Shown here: piece after piece, positions 14,234 through 23,935 of the stretch
Layout of the letters: each line of letters begins with the position of its first letter
How positions within the stretch are numbered: the stretch's first letter is position 1
Source of the DNA: an uncultured Prevotella sp.
Lineage (GTDB): Bacteria; Bacteroidota; Bacteroidia; Bacteroidales; Bacteroidaceae
Assembly (NCBI GenBank): GCA_958369755.1
Contig: CATXJC010000012.1
Coordinates: 1 to 48,934, forward strand
DNA length: 48,934 nt
Direction of reading: 5' to 3'
Translations under genes and position numbers: made by a program
The notes under the pieces: generated by a model
Seen by the model: only the letters and a program-made list of their open reading frames with translations
The model's database searches: none
Told to the model about the DNA's origin: nothing

Positions 14234-14911
14234 TTATTTCTTAATCACCTTCAGAACCTGGTCGGCAAGGCTTCTCATCCCCTTGATAGTTGGGTGACCA
14301 TTCTTCTTGTCTATGTCATGAAGGGCGATGACCGGAACCTGATAGGTCTTGCAGATCTTGTTTACTGATTCGTTGATCTCATCCTTCAGCTCAGAATTTA
14401 GAATGAAGTAGATATCTACATTCGGATGGCGCTGACGGAGATCGGAAAGCAACTTCGCCAGGGCAGGACGGAAACAGTAGAGGTCGGCACGCTTCCAGTT
14501 GCTGTACTGGTAATTGCCGATAGGGGCATTCGCCCAACTGTCGTTCGTTCCGCCGCAAATCAAGATGATGTCCGGATTGCCCAGCAGGGTAGTGCGGTTG
14601 ATGAATGAACGGTCGCTGTAATCCTCATCGCGGTAGCCGGTGTTGCAGATGGTGGAACCGGAATAGGAATTGATGTTGCCCATCTTGTAACCACCTTCCT
14701 TGATAACCTGCCACCACCAGGTTTGCTCTACCTTGTTGACATCGGTTGCTTTTTGAACCGCAGTGGTGTACCAGGTGGCATATCCCTTTGGGATGAAACC
14801 TTCGAAAGTTGAATACGAGTCGCCGAGCACGGCAACAGTCTGCTTCACCTGTGCCATAAGAGGCATCAGGGCGAAGATAAAGAGGCAGACGATAATTGAT
14901 AATCTTTTCAT
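14234..14911 (-). CDS. Secreted SGNH/GDSL-type hydrolase
   Basis: A 225-aa esterase-like enzyme with a signal peptide (MKRLSIIVCLFIFALMPLMA, cleavage near residue 20), so periplasmic or outer-surface. The SGNH blocks are present: GDSYS with Ser32, the oxyanion residues in CGGTNDSW, and HPTIKGM near the C-terminus, whose His completes the triad. It may remove acetyl or other esters from the glycan handled by the neighbouring PUL. It is transcribed away from the HTCS gene and has its own strong promoter. The substrate cannot be read from the sequence. Confidence 0.85.
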   Translation of the reverse strand: MKRLSIIVCLFIFALMPLMAQVKQTVAVLGDSYSTFEGFIPKGYATWYTTAVQKATDVNKVEQTWWWQVIKEGGYKMGNINSYSGSTICNTGYRDEDYSDRSFINRTTLLGNPDIILICGGTNDSWANAPIGNYQYSNWKRADLYCFRPALAKLLSDLRQRHPNVDIYFILNSELKDEINESVNKICKTYQVPVIALHDIDKKNGHPTIKGMRSLADQVLKVIKK

Positions 14912-14978
14912 GACGTTTTTTATATAGTTTGATTTTTTAATGTGATCCTCTTTTGGGATAGGGCTTGAAACCCGATTG

Positions 14979-15010
14979 CAAAGATACGATATTATTTGTG
15001 GATATACAAA
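14979..15010 (-). promoter_or_regulatory. Promoter of the SGNH hydrolase gene
   Basis: On the minus strand, TTTG (15007-15010), exactly 20 nt, then TATCTTTG (14979-14986): a full match to the Bacteroidetes consensus. The start would be near 14972, about 60 nt before the gene. Confidence 0.8.
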
Positions 15011-15113
15011 TGTTTGGGGCTATAAATTTATACGAAATCTATTTGGATGCCTATAGAAAGATTTTTTTATTTTAATAAATATTAAAAAATGTGATAGAAT
15101 GCGAGAAATTGGT

Positions 15114-15121
15114 TAATTTTG
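15114..15121 (+). promoter_or_regulatory. -7 box before the HTCS gene
   Basis: TAATTTTG is a perfect TAnnTTTG box 41 bp before the start codon. No good -33 box stands at 19-21 nt, so expression may be weak or activator-dependent. Confidence 0.5.
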
Positions 15122-15162
15122 TATTTATAAACTAATTGTAAATCATTAGTGGTAGAAATAAG

Positions 15163-18100
15163 ATGAAAGAAAAATTACTAACTATTATACTGTTCTTGTT
15201 GCTTACGATTCGTGTTGGCATAGCAAATGATATTGTTATACCCAACAACTCTTTGCCGTATAACATCTTCAAAACCGTAGAACTGCCTTATGCGGCACAT
15301 TCTACAACTTCGGTATTTCAAGATAAAAAAGGAATGATATGGATTGGAACTTATCATGGTGTCTGCAGATATGATGGTTATAAAACTACCTTGTATATGG
15401 CAGAGCAATCTATTATGAGTATTGCCCAGGCAGACGATCAGCGACTGATAGTGGGTACTTTGGGAGGACTTTGTTATCTGAATACAACAAATGGTAAGTC
15501 GGAACAGGTATTGAAGCCTTTGAATCGGATAAAATCTGTGAGAACGATGCTTGTTTCGGGAGATGACCTTTGGATAGGCACCAATACAGAAGGATTGTGG
15601 AGATATAATCTGAAAAACCGCAAACTACAGCAAATTGCAACATCTAGAATCAAACTTACTAGTATCTATACTTTATGTCCTGTGGGTAAAACAATGTATG
15701 TTGGTTCTCTTGAGGGGCTTTTTGCAGTGAATACGGCACATAACCATATTCGTAGAATCCCTTTGCCAACTAGTGATAACTTTGTAAATTCTTTATTATG
15801 GTATCCGCAAGATCAAAGCCTCCTTGTCGGAATGGAAGGAAAAATGTGTGTATATCATCCAATGCAAGATAAGATGGAAATAAGTGAAATCTTATCCGGG
15901 TGTGTTTTCAAGTCGCTGGCCTTGGACAGAAACGATAATCTGATTGCGGGTACAGATGCTGGACTTTACATCTATAATATGACAACTCATCAGCAGCATT
16001 CGTTGGTATATAATGCCTTTCATCAATCCATCTGTAATAATATCATTTGGAATATTACCATTGATAGAGATGACAATGTGTGGCTTGCCACCGATGATGG
16101 AATCACAATAATGGAGTATCCTACTTGGTACACCTATCATAATATATATGAGTTTACCCATAATGAATATGGAAACAACTTTACCAGTATATTGGGAGAT
16201 AGTCATAACAATCTTTGGCTAGGTGGAGAAAATGGACTGCTTAAACTTTCTTTGCCTCCCAATCAGGTAGCGGCTACCTGCTATACCGCTTCCGACCAAT
16301 ATCATCATCTACATCACAACAGAATCCGCCAAATATATGAAGATTCTGACCATGATATATGGATAGCTTCTGATGCCAGTATTGCCAGATACAATCAGGT
16401 TACCCAGCAATTTGATTATTATAACATCATTAATCGTCATGGTGAGACTGCGAAATGGGCATACGCTATTTACGAAGATACCAAAGGTCAATTCTGGGTG
16501 GGTACTTATTCGGGCGGCTTATTTGTTATCAATAAGAAGAAACTGATCAACAGTGCCAATCGCACTTATATAGATAAGGAGCAAACCCCAAAAATGGAAA
16601 AACTGAAAGGGGATAATTATATTCGTCAGATTCTACCTGGTGATAAGGGAGAGATATGGCTATGTGCCAATAATCATATTATAAGGAAGAATCTTCTTAC
16701 GGGAGAAGAACAACACTTAAATGTGCAATATCAGGTTGTTGCATTCTGCAATCATGCCTTGTGGCTGTCGTCACAGGAAGGAAAAATCATGAAGTATGAT
16801 CAGCGTACCAATCGATTGAAGACTTTTAATGCTAGTATTTCTGATGGTCCTATCTCTGCATTTGTTAAGGAAAACCAGAATCTGTGGTTTGCTTGCTCCG
16901 ATGGTATCTTCATTATTAACACTCAGAACGATGAGATATCATTCTATGATAAGCCTAATAATCTGTGTCTGTCTGGTATGTATTTGCCTCATTCTCATCA
17001 TATAGTATGGGGAGGAGAAAATGGCATTTCTACCTATCAGATAAAAACGAAAAAAGAAAGTAACAGGGTGTATATTACCAGTGTCTCCAGTAGCAGCAAT
17101 CAAGAATGCATCCTATTTCCTTCTCAAACAGAGAAAATTCGGTTGAAATCCAGAGAATATATTACTTTCGAGCTATCTACCTTGCATTATATGCCACATC
17201 AGGCTGTTACCTTTTATTATAAGTTTGGTGATAACAATATCTGGCAATCGATTAAAAAAGGAAGTAACGACTTGTCGTTTGCTCATATTTCAAGTGGAAC
17301 TTATCAATTAAGTCTCTGTTCAACCAATCCGGCAATTGACAAACATGCCAAGATTAGTACTTATTATATTATAGTGCCGAGTCCCTGGTATGTCTGTACC
17401 GTTGCCATCTTGATATATGTATTGATTGCAATCGGTATCGTTGTCTTTACCATCATTTGGTATAAGAGACGTAACCAAGCCATCATGGAACAGCATGAAA
17501 AAGATCGGTCGATGGAGTTGTTGAGACAGAAAAATGAGTTCTTCATCAATATGTCGCATGAGCTGAAGACGCCACTCAGCCTGATCATCGCCCCATTGGG
17601 TACGCTTATCAGGGCTACCCAGCAGAATACTGCCTTGAAGAAATCGCTGACCGGCATCCAGAAGAATGCCTTGCAGCTCAATATGCTTATTCATAAGGTG
17701 CTAGAGTTCAAAAATGCTGATTTCAAGGATGATAATTCTATGATTCGCTCGCATATAGATATGAATTCTCTGGTACGCAACTGCCTGGAGTCGTTTGCTT
17801 CTATCGCAGTGGAAAGAAACATCCAGCTCAATTTCCATTCTGCCCATCAGGAGATATGGATGAATATGGACACATTGAAAATACAGTCGGCAATAACCAA
17901 TCTCATTTCCAATGCCATCAGGTTTGTTAAAAACAATACCGGGATTATTGATGTGACCGTCCGGCAGGAAGAAAATCAGGTATTGATTGGCATAGAGGAT
18001 AATGGAAGAGGTATTTCAGAGAAAGATGCCAAGATGATTTTCGTCCGATTCTATCAGGGTGATAATCAGAGTCCGAATAATGAAGGCAGTGGTATCGGCT

Positions 18101-19011
18101 TGTCTCTTGTAAAGAAATACATAGAGATGCATGGAGGCAAGGTAGAATTGACTTCCGGTAAAACCACCCTCTTTACCATCTCGTTGCCACTTGATGGAGA
18201 GAATGCCATCACAAATGAGCCTGTTGATGAAGAAAGGGATCTTGATCCTGATAAATATACCATCATCATTGTAGATGACAATAGAGAGATAGTATCTGTT
18301 TTAAGAGATGCTCTCTCGGAACAGTATAACTGTATTGCGGCCTTTGACGGAAAGGATGGTTTGGAGAAAATAGCGAAATACCATCCTAGTCTGATTATTG
18401 CAGACCAGATGATGCCTGTGATGAATGGATTCCAGTTGGTAAGAGCCTTGAAACATCAACAAGCCACAGCCAATATTCCAATCCTGATGCTCACTGCCAA
18501 GGATGATCAGAATACAGAGCTGCAAAGTATCAAGCTTGGTGTGGATATCTTCCTTACCAAGCCATTCAGTCTGGATAAGATTCTCTTGCAGGTGTCCCGC
18601 CTGATAGATAAGAAAATGGCATTGGAAAAAGATGCGAAGATTGCTGCTATTGCTTCACCGCAGTTTGAGATAACGACGCCCCCCGAAAACTATGATGAGA
18701 AGTTTATGGAAAGGGTTACCTCAATTATAGAAAAAAATATGGAGGACGAAAGTTTTAATGTTGCTTCGCTTGCCGATAAGGTTGGTTATAATCCTAAGAT
18801 GCTCTATCGTAAGATCAAGCAGATTACTGGTATGACCCCAATTGCTTACATCAAGAAGATAAGGATGAAGAAGGCTGCATTCCTTCTCAGAAATTCTCAA
18901 TACACGATTACTGAGATCATGTATATGGTAGGATATAGTAATATGTCGTATTTCATTAAGTGTTTTCAGGCAGAATTCGATTTGACACCTAAATTGTTCT
19001 TGGAAAAGTAA
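15163..19011 (+). CDS. Hybrid two-component system sensor/regulator (HTCS)
   Basis: A 1282-aa single-chain sensor that binds an oligosaccharide in the periplasm and activates its PUL. The order is: signal peptide (1-21); a sensor of beta-propeller repeats such as KGMIWIGTYHGVCRYDG and DNVWLATDDGITIME with a Y_Y_Y domain (about 30-735); one membrane helix (about 742-766); a kinase dimerisation domain with His799 in NMSHELKTPLS; an HATPase with EDNGRGIS and GSGIGLSLVKKYIEMHGG; a receiver with Asp1081 in ADQMMPVMNG and the Lys of TKPF; and a C-terminal AraC-type helix-turn-helix (about 1185-1280). All phospho-transfer residues are present. susC starts 166 bp downstream after a strong terminator, so the PUL genes have a separate promoter that this protein presumably activates. 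Confidence 0.95.
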   Translation: MKEKLLTIILFLLLTIRVGIANDIVIPNNSLPYNIFKTVELPYAAHSTTSVFQDKKGMIWIGTYHGVCRYDGYKTTLYMAEQSIMSIAQADDQRLIVGTLGGLCYLNTTNGKSEQVLKPLNRIKSVRTMLVSGDDLWIGTNTEGLWRYNLKNRKLQQIATSRIKLTSIYTLCPVGKTMYVGSLEGLFAVNTAHNHIRRIPLPTSDNFVNSLLWYPQDQSLLVGMEGKMCVYHPMQDKMEISEILSGCVFKSLALDRNDNLIAGTDAGLYIYNMTTHQQHSLVYNAFHQSICNNIIWNITIDRDDNVWLATDDGITIMEYPTWYTYHNIYEFTHNEYGNNFTSILGDSHNNLWLGGENGLLKLSLPPNQVAATCYTASDQYHHLHHNRIRQIYEDSDHDIWIASDASIARYNQVTQQFDYYNIINRHGETAKWAYAIYEDTKGQFWVGTYSGGLFVINKKKLINSANRTYIDKEQTPKMEKLKGDNYIRQILPGDKGEIWLCANNHIIRKNLLTGEEQHLNVQYQVVAFCNHALWLSSQEGKIMKYDQRTNRLKTFNASISDGPISAFVKENQNLWFACSDGIFIINTQNDEISFYDKPNNLCLSGMYLPHSHHIVWGGENGISTYQIKTKKESNRVYITSVSSSSNQECILFPSQTEKIRLKSREYITFELSTLHYMPHQAVTFYYKFGDNNIWQSIKKGSNDLSFAHISSGTYQLSLCSTNPAIDKHAKISTYYIIVPSPWYVCTVAILIYVLIAIGIVVFTIIWYKRRNQAIMEQHEKDRSMELLRQKNEFFINMSHELKTPLSLIIAPLGTLIRATQQNTALKKSLTGIQKNALQLNMLIHKVLEFKNADFKDDNSMIRSHIDMNSLVRNCLESFASIAVERNIQLNFHSAHQEIWMNMDTLKIQSAITNLISNAIRFVKNNTGIIDVTVRQEENQVLIGIEDNGRGISEKDAKMIFVRFYQGDNQSPNNEGSGIGLSLVKKYIEMHGGKVELTSGKTTLFTISLPLDGENAITNEPVDEERDLDPDKYTIIIVDDNREIVSVLRDALSEQYNCIAAFDGKDGLEKIAKYHPSLIIADQMMPVMNGFQLVRALKHQQATANIPILMLTAKDDQNTELQSIKLGVDIFLTKPFSLDKILLQVSRLIDKKMALEKDAKIAAIASPQFEITTPPENYDEKFMERVTSIIEKNMEDESFNVASLADKVGYNPKMLYRKIKQITGMTPIAYIKKIRMKKAAFLLRNSQYTITEIMYMVGYSNMSYFIKCFQAEFDLTPKLFLEK

Positions 19012-19040
19012 AATCACTTAAACTTCTTATTTTTAGCTAG

Positions 19041-19085
19041 ATACCGCATTTTAGACATTGGGCTGTCTAAAATGCGGTATTTTAT
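19041..19085 (+). terminator. Intrinsic terminator after the HTCS gene
   Basis: A perfect 17-bp stem (19041-19057 with 19064-19080) around a 6-nt loop, followed by TTTATT. It separates the regulator from the susCD operon. Confidence 0.9.
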
Positions 19086-19122
19086 TGTCCATTTTGGTTA
19101 GGCACTTTTCCGCAGAATCGCT

Positions 19123-19130
19123 TAACTTTG
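19123..19130 (+). promoter_or_regulatory. -7 box of the first susCD operon
   Basis: TAACTTTG, 47 bp before susC. The nearest TTTG (19093-19096) is 26 nt away, beyond the usual spacing, which fits a promoter needing the HTCS activator. Confidence 0.55.
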
Positions 19131-19177
19131 CGGTCATCAAATCTTAATTTATAAAAACTTAATAAATTTAAAAGACA

Positions 19178-22100
19178 ATGAAAAAGAAGACCGTTCTAAT
19201 GACGTGCCTTACGATGACTCTTCTGAGCCAAACTATGGTATGCAAAGCTGCAGCTTCACCTTTATTGAAGGGTCAGACTGCTCAACAAGACTCCAAGACT
19301 TTTCCTAAAGTTTCTGGTAAAATCTTCGACAATAATGGTGAACCGATTATTGGTGCCAGTGTCATTGTTAAAGGTACATCCAATGGATCTGTAACAGATA
19401 TGGATGGTAATTATGTTGTTACCAATGTACCTCAAGGGGCTACTTTGGTGATTTCATATGTTGGTTATAAGGGAAAGGAAGTGGTAGCCAGTAGCACTTC
19501 CCTTAAGGATGTTGTATTGCTTGAAGACAGCAAGACCCTCAATGAACTTGTAGTTATCGGATATGGTACTCAGAGAAAAGCTGATCTTACTGGTTCGGTA
19601 GCTAATGTAGATGCTACGAAATTAAATACGCAAAGTAACTCAACAATAGGACAAGCTCTTCAAGGTAAGATAGCAGGTGTTGACATCGTTTCACAAGGTG
19701 GACAGCCTGGTTCAGGATCTCGTATAATGGTCAGAGGTATTGGTACTCTTAACAATGCCTCTCCATTATACATTGTTGATGGTATGTATATGTCGAGTAT
19801 CGATCATATCAATCCTTCCGACATCCAAAGCATCGATGTACTGAAGGATGCTTCTTCTGCAGCCATCTATGGTTCTCGAGCAGCCAATGGTGTCGTTATC
19901 ATTACTACTAAGAGTGGTAGCAATACCGAGGGTGTGCCAACCATAAACGTAACAGCCAATGTTGGTGTTAATACTCCTGCCAAGTATTTGGATCTTTTGA
20001 ATGCATCTGATTGGGCTGCGGTTACCACCGAGTCTAGAGCAGCATCTGGTTTAAAGCCGCTGGATATGGCGCTCGATCTGGCTTCTAAAGAGGATAATGA
20101 CTGGCAGGATATTATGTTCAATCCTGCTTTGATGCAGAATTATAATCTTTCTGTTCAGGGTGGTGGAAAATATACTACCTATTATAATAGCTTTGGCTAT
20201 ACCAATCAGGACGGTGTTTTGAAGGGTACCAATTTCCAGCGTTATACCATGCAGAGCAAGGTGGATTACAAGAAGGGAATTGTAAACCTGGGTACCAATA
20301 TCATCTTGGAGTATGATAAGGATAAACCTCTGTTCAGTGAAATTCGTGGAGGTATGGTGGGACATACCTTGCAGTCTGTTCCTACTTTGTCCAGATATGA
20401 TAGTAGCCGTGTTGGTGGATATGGTGGATTGTATGGTGACGTGGTTAATCTCCGTAACCCATTGGGTACCTGTGATGATAACGTCATGGGCCGCAAGAGT
20501 GACAATGCAAAAGTCTATGCCAACGTTTATTTCTCTATAGAGCCGATCAAGGGATTGAAGTATAAGATGAATTTTACTCCTGATTTCCAGTTCTATCGTT
20601 ATAATGAGAAAAAGGGTCTTTACGATTTTGGATTGGATAAGAATGGCATTACTCAGAATACAGAACGCCAGTCTCGTACAAGAAATCTCCTCATGGAACA
20701 TCTTCTTACTTTTGATAAGCAATTTGGTGCCCACAAGATTTCTTTGTTGGCTGGTTATTCTTATCAGGATACAAAGTATCGATATTTGAGTGGCTGGGGA
20801 CAGGGTATGTCAACCGGAATTTGGGAATTGGATGCTGCAGCCAGTGGATTAGGTACCTCTGGCAATTCTTACCGTTCTGTATTGACTTCCATCTTAGGTC
20901 GTATCTTCTATTCTTATCAGGATAGATATCTGATTACCATGACGATGCGCCGTGATGGTTCTTCTAAGTTTGCCAAAGGTAATCGTTACGGAAACTTCCC
21001 TTCTGTGTCTGTAGGTTGGAATATTGCCGAGGAAAAGTTTGTCAAGGATCATGTTGAGTGGCTCGATCAGTTGAAGCTGAGAGCAGGATATGGAGAGTTG
21101 GGTAATCAGGAAATCTCCGATTATCAGTATTCTTCTACTGTAACAACGGGTATCAATTATCCTAATGGTAATGGTGAACTCTTGCAGGGTGCATTTCCTA
21201 AGAATTTTGCCAATCCTGATATCAAGTGGGAATCTACTTCTATGACCAATGTCGGTATCGACTTGATAGCATTGAACAACAGATTGAGTCTCACGATGGA
21301 TTACTATGTTAAGAATACCAAGGATATCCTCCTGTCGGTGCCTATTCCTATCTCTACAGGTGGAGCCAACGACCCTGTGAAGAATGCGGGTAAGATCAGA
21401 AACAAGGGTTTCGAATTCAATCTGGGCTGGAACGATCGTCTTGACAAGGATTTCTCTTATAGCGTTAATGCCATCGGTTCGTTCAATACGAATGAGGTGG
21501 TAGCTATGGGTTCTGAATCTCAGTTCATCACCGGTGGAACTATCCATGGTGGTACCTATACTACCAAGACTTTGGCTGGTTATCCTATCGCCGGCTTCTG
21601 GCTGATTCCATGCGACGGCTATTTCAATAGTCAGGCAGATGTACAGGCACATTCCAAGGATGGCAAGTTGATTCAGCCAAGTGCAGAACCAGGTGATATC
21701 CGATTCAAGGATACGAACAATGATGGTACTATCAATGATGACGACCGTGTATATTGCGGAAGTCCTTTCCCTAAGTTTACCTATTCTCTGAATGGAAGTG
21801 TCAATTATAAGAACTTTGACTTCTCTTTCACACTCCAGGGTGTTATCGGTAATAAGATATACAATGCCACTCGACTGGAATTGGAAGATGTGACTCGAGG
21901 TACCAACTATCTGTCAACCGTGTTGGATCATTGGACTGAGTCTAACCACAATGCCAAGACACCAAGATTGGTATGGAATGATCCTAACCGCAATGCCCGT
22001 TCTGAGTCTGACAGATTCCTGGAGAAGGGTGACTATTTGAGATTGAGAACCGTTCAGTTGGGTTATACCCTGCCGGAGAACTGCCTGCTGGGCTTCTTCC

Positions 22101-22264
22101 AGAAGGCACGTGTCTATGCCAGTGTAGATAATCTCTTTACCATTACTGACTACACAGGATATAGTCCTGACGTGAACTCATCCAGTGTATATCAGCGTGG
22201 ATTCGATGAATTCATCTATCCTGCTAATAGAACCTTTATGTTTGGAGTAAATCTTACATTCTAA
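19178..22264 (+). CDS. SusC-like TonB-dependent outer-membrane transporter (GH2 PUL)
   Basis: A 1028-aa outer-membrane barrel that imports oligosaccharides with its SusD partner. After the signal peptide (about 1-24) comes a carboxypeptidase-regulatory-like domain (VSGKIFDNNGEPIIGASVIV). The plug follows, with LNELVVIGYGTQRKADLTGSV, MVRGIGTLNNASPLYIVDG and the conserved ASSAAIYGSRAANGVV, and then the barrel, ending in an aromatic residue (FMFGVNLTF). The length fits the family. susD follows after 31 bp. The substrate is unknown; the paired GH2 enzyme is the only clue. Confidence 0.95.
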   Translation: MKKKTVLMTCLTMTLLSQTMVCKAAASPLLKGQTAQQDSKTFPKVSGKIFDNNGEPIIGASVIVKGTSNGSVTDMDGNYVVTNVPQGATLVISYVGYKGKEVVASSTSLKDVVLLEDSKTLNELVVIGYGTQRKADLTGSVANVDATKLNTQSNSTIGQALQGKIAGVDIVSQGGQPGSGSRIMVRGIGTLNNASPLYIVDGMYMSSIDHINPSDIQSIDVLKDASSAAIYGSRAANGVVIITTKSGSNTEGVPTINVTANVGVNTPAKYLDLLNASDWAAVTTESRAASGLKPLDMALDLASKEDNDWQDIMFNPALMQNYNLSVQGGGKYTTYYNSFGYTNQDGVLKGTNFQRYTMQSKVDYKKGIVNLGTNIILEYDKDKPLFSEIRGGMVGHTLQSVPTLSRYDSSRVGGYGGLYGDVVNLRNPLGTCDDNVMGRKSDNAKVYANVYFSIEPIKGLKYKMNFTPDFQFYRYNEKKGLYDFGLDKNGITQNTERQSRTRNLLMEHLLTFDKQFGAHKISLLAGYSYQDTKYRYLSGWGQGMSTGIWELDAAASGLGTSGNSYRSVLTSILGRIFYSYQDRYLITMTMRRDGSSKFAKGNRYGNFPSVSVGWNIAEEKFVKDHVEWLDQLKLRAGYGELGNQEISDYQYSSTVTTGINYPNGNGELLQGAFPKNFANPDIKWESTSMTNVGIDLIALNNRLSLTMDYYVKNTKDILLSVPIPISTGGANDPVKNAGKIRNKGFEFNLGWNDRLDKDFSYSVNAIGSFNTNEVVAMGSESQFITGGTIHGGTYTTKTLAGYPIAGFWLIPCDGYFNSQADVQAHSKDGKLIQPSAEPGDIRFKDTNNDGTINDDDRVYCGSPFPKFTYSLNGSVNYKNFDFSFTLQGVIGNKIYNATRLELEDVTRGTNYLSTVLDHWTESNHNAKTPRLVWNDPNRNARSESDRFLEKGDYLRLRTVQLGYTLPENCLLGFFQKARVYASVDNLFTITDYTGYSPDVNSSSVYQRGFDEFIYPANRTFMFGVNLTF

Positions 22265-22295
22265 CTTTTAAGTCGTTATCTAAAAAATTGAAACA

Positions 22296-23855
22296 ATGAA
22301 ACATATTAAGACATATATAATAGGCGGTTTGATAGGAAGTATGTGCCTGGTGTACACTTCCTGCGACAGCAAACTTGATCAGGTGAATCCAAATCAGGCT
22401 ACAGAAGCTACCTTCTGGAAGGATGAGGCTGATTTTGAGTTGGCACTTACTTCATGCTATACACCTCTTAAGAATGCTCTTAATGGAGGATATTATGGAA
22501 CTCGTGGTGTGATGTTGCGTATAGCCAGAGCCGATGAAGTGGATTTCAGAAATGATATCAGCGAAGTATATCAGGCTCAGAATTTTACCAATTCCACAGG
22601 TAATTCCCTGGTGCAGGGAATGTTCTATCAGTTCTATAATGCCTTGTACCGCACCAACTCCATCATGCAGAAGTTAGAGGAGAAGAAGGACGTCTTGTCT
22701 GAAGCTTTCATCAGGAAAGCAAAGGGAGAATGTCTTTTTATCCGTGGCTTCTATCTGTTCCAGTTGGCTAAAGAGTTTAAGGATGTACCTCTGCGACTCA
22801 CTGCCTCTCAGTCTCCTTCAACCTTCCCGCTGGCTAAGTCTTCACAGGAAGAAGTATGGGCTCAGGCGATACAGGATCTTACTGAAGCTGCCAATTTGCT
22901 TCCTCTGAAAAATGAGGTTGTAGGAAAACCTACCAAGGGAGCAGCCTTGGCAACATTGGGTAAAATTTATCTTTATGAAAAGGAATACGATAAGGCCATT
23001 GATGTGCTGGAGCCGTTGACCAAGTCACCATATACCTATAAATTGGTGGATGATTTTGCATGGAACTTCGACGATTCGCATGAGAATAATGCCGAGAGTA
23101 TTTTCGAACTCCTGATTGATAATCTGGGTGGTACCGACTTGTGGGGGGATGGTGAGAACAACAACTCCACTCAGACCAATACGCGTCCTAAGGAATATGC
23201 GGCTCCTGAGGCTGCTGGCTGGTATGAGGCAACTCCTAGCAAGCAGATGATGGATATTTTCAAGCAGGAACTTGACAAGGATGGCAATTACGACTATCGT
23301 GCACGAGTCTCAGCAGCCTGGGATTATCCTGGATGTACTTATTATCTGAAGCCATTCCGCGAGAAATTTGAGAAAGACAGATGGAATACTACCTGGATCT
23401 TGAAGTATCAGAATTGGAATACGGCTGAAGAGGAAAGTGATCCACCGATGTCTTGCATCAACGAGCGTGCTATCCGTTATGCTGAAGTTCTGTTGCAATT
23501 GGCAGAATGCTATCTCTATAGCCCTACCAAGCAGGATTTGAACAAGGCTGTGGAGTATATCAACCAGATTCGCCGTCGTGCAAACCTGAATGATTACAGT
23601 GGAGCGATGAGCCAGACAGAGATCTTCAAGGATCTGGAGCATCAGAAGGCTATTGAATTCTTCGTGGAGGGTGAGCGCTTCTACGACCTGCGTCGATGGG
23701 GATTGCTGGATGAGCGAATCAAGACTTGCAGCGATGTGAGATATAAACAGTTGGAAACTGGAAAAGTAGGAGATACGAACAAGTATTACTATTATCCAAT
23801 TCCATCAAAGGAAATAGAAACCAATACTCTTTGCTCACCAAGTGAAGGTTGGTAA
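22296..23855 (+). CDS. SusD-like glycan-binding lipoprotein (GH2 PUL)
   Basis: A 519-aa surface lipoprotein that lids the SusC channel and captures glycan. The signal peptide ends in the lipobox VYTSC. The RagB/SusD fold is shown by the N-terminal DQVNPNQATEATFWKDEADF, the helical GECLFIRGFYLFQLAKEF repeat region, and the C-terminal NQIRRRANL and FFVEGERFYDLRRWG blocks. It is co-transcribed with the upstream susC. A hairpin follows before the glycosidase gene. Confidence 0.95.
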   Translation: MKHIKTYIIGGLIGSMCLVYTSCDSKLDQVNPNQATEATFWKDEADFELALTSCYTPLKNALNGGYYGTRGVMLRIARADEVDFRNDISEVYQAQNFTNSTGNSLVQGMFYQFYNALYRTNSIMQKLEEKKDVLSEAFIRKAKGECLFIRGFYLFQLAKEFKDVPLRLTASQSPSTFPLAKSSQEEVWAQAIQDLTEAANLLPLKNEVVGKPTKGAALATLGKIYLYEKEYDKAIDVLEPLTKSPYTYKLVDDFAWNFDDSHENNAESIFELLIDNLGGTDLWGDGENNNSTQTNTRPKEYAAPEAAGWYEATPSKQMMDIFKQELDKDGNYDYRARVSAAWDYPGCTYYLKPFREKFEKDRWNTTWILKYQNWNTAEEESDPPMSCINERAIRYAEVLLQLAECYLYSPTKQDLNKAVEYINQIRRRANLNDYSGAMSQTEIFKDLEHQKAIEFFVEGERFYDLRRWGLLDERIKTCSDVRYKQLETGKVGDTNKYYYYPIPSKEIETNTLCSPSEGW

Positions 23856-23881
23856 ATAATCATAGATAATATAGGTTTTAA

Positions 23882-23920
23882 GGTAGCCACGATATGGTAA
23901 TATCATAGTGGCTACCTTTT
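23882..23920 (+). terminator. Terminator-like hairpin between susD and the GH2 gene
   Basis: GGTAGCCAC (23882-23890) and GTGGCTACC (23908-23916) form a 9-bp perfect stem, extended inside by GATAT/ATATC, and are followed by TTTT. The GH2 gene begins 16 bp later with no visible promoter, so this probably reduces rather than ends transcription, giving more susCD than enzyme mRNA. Confidence 0.7.
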
Positions 23921-23935
23921 AAAAAAGAAAAGTGC

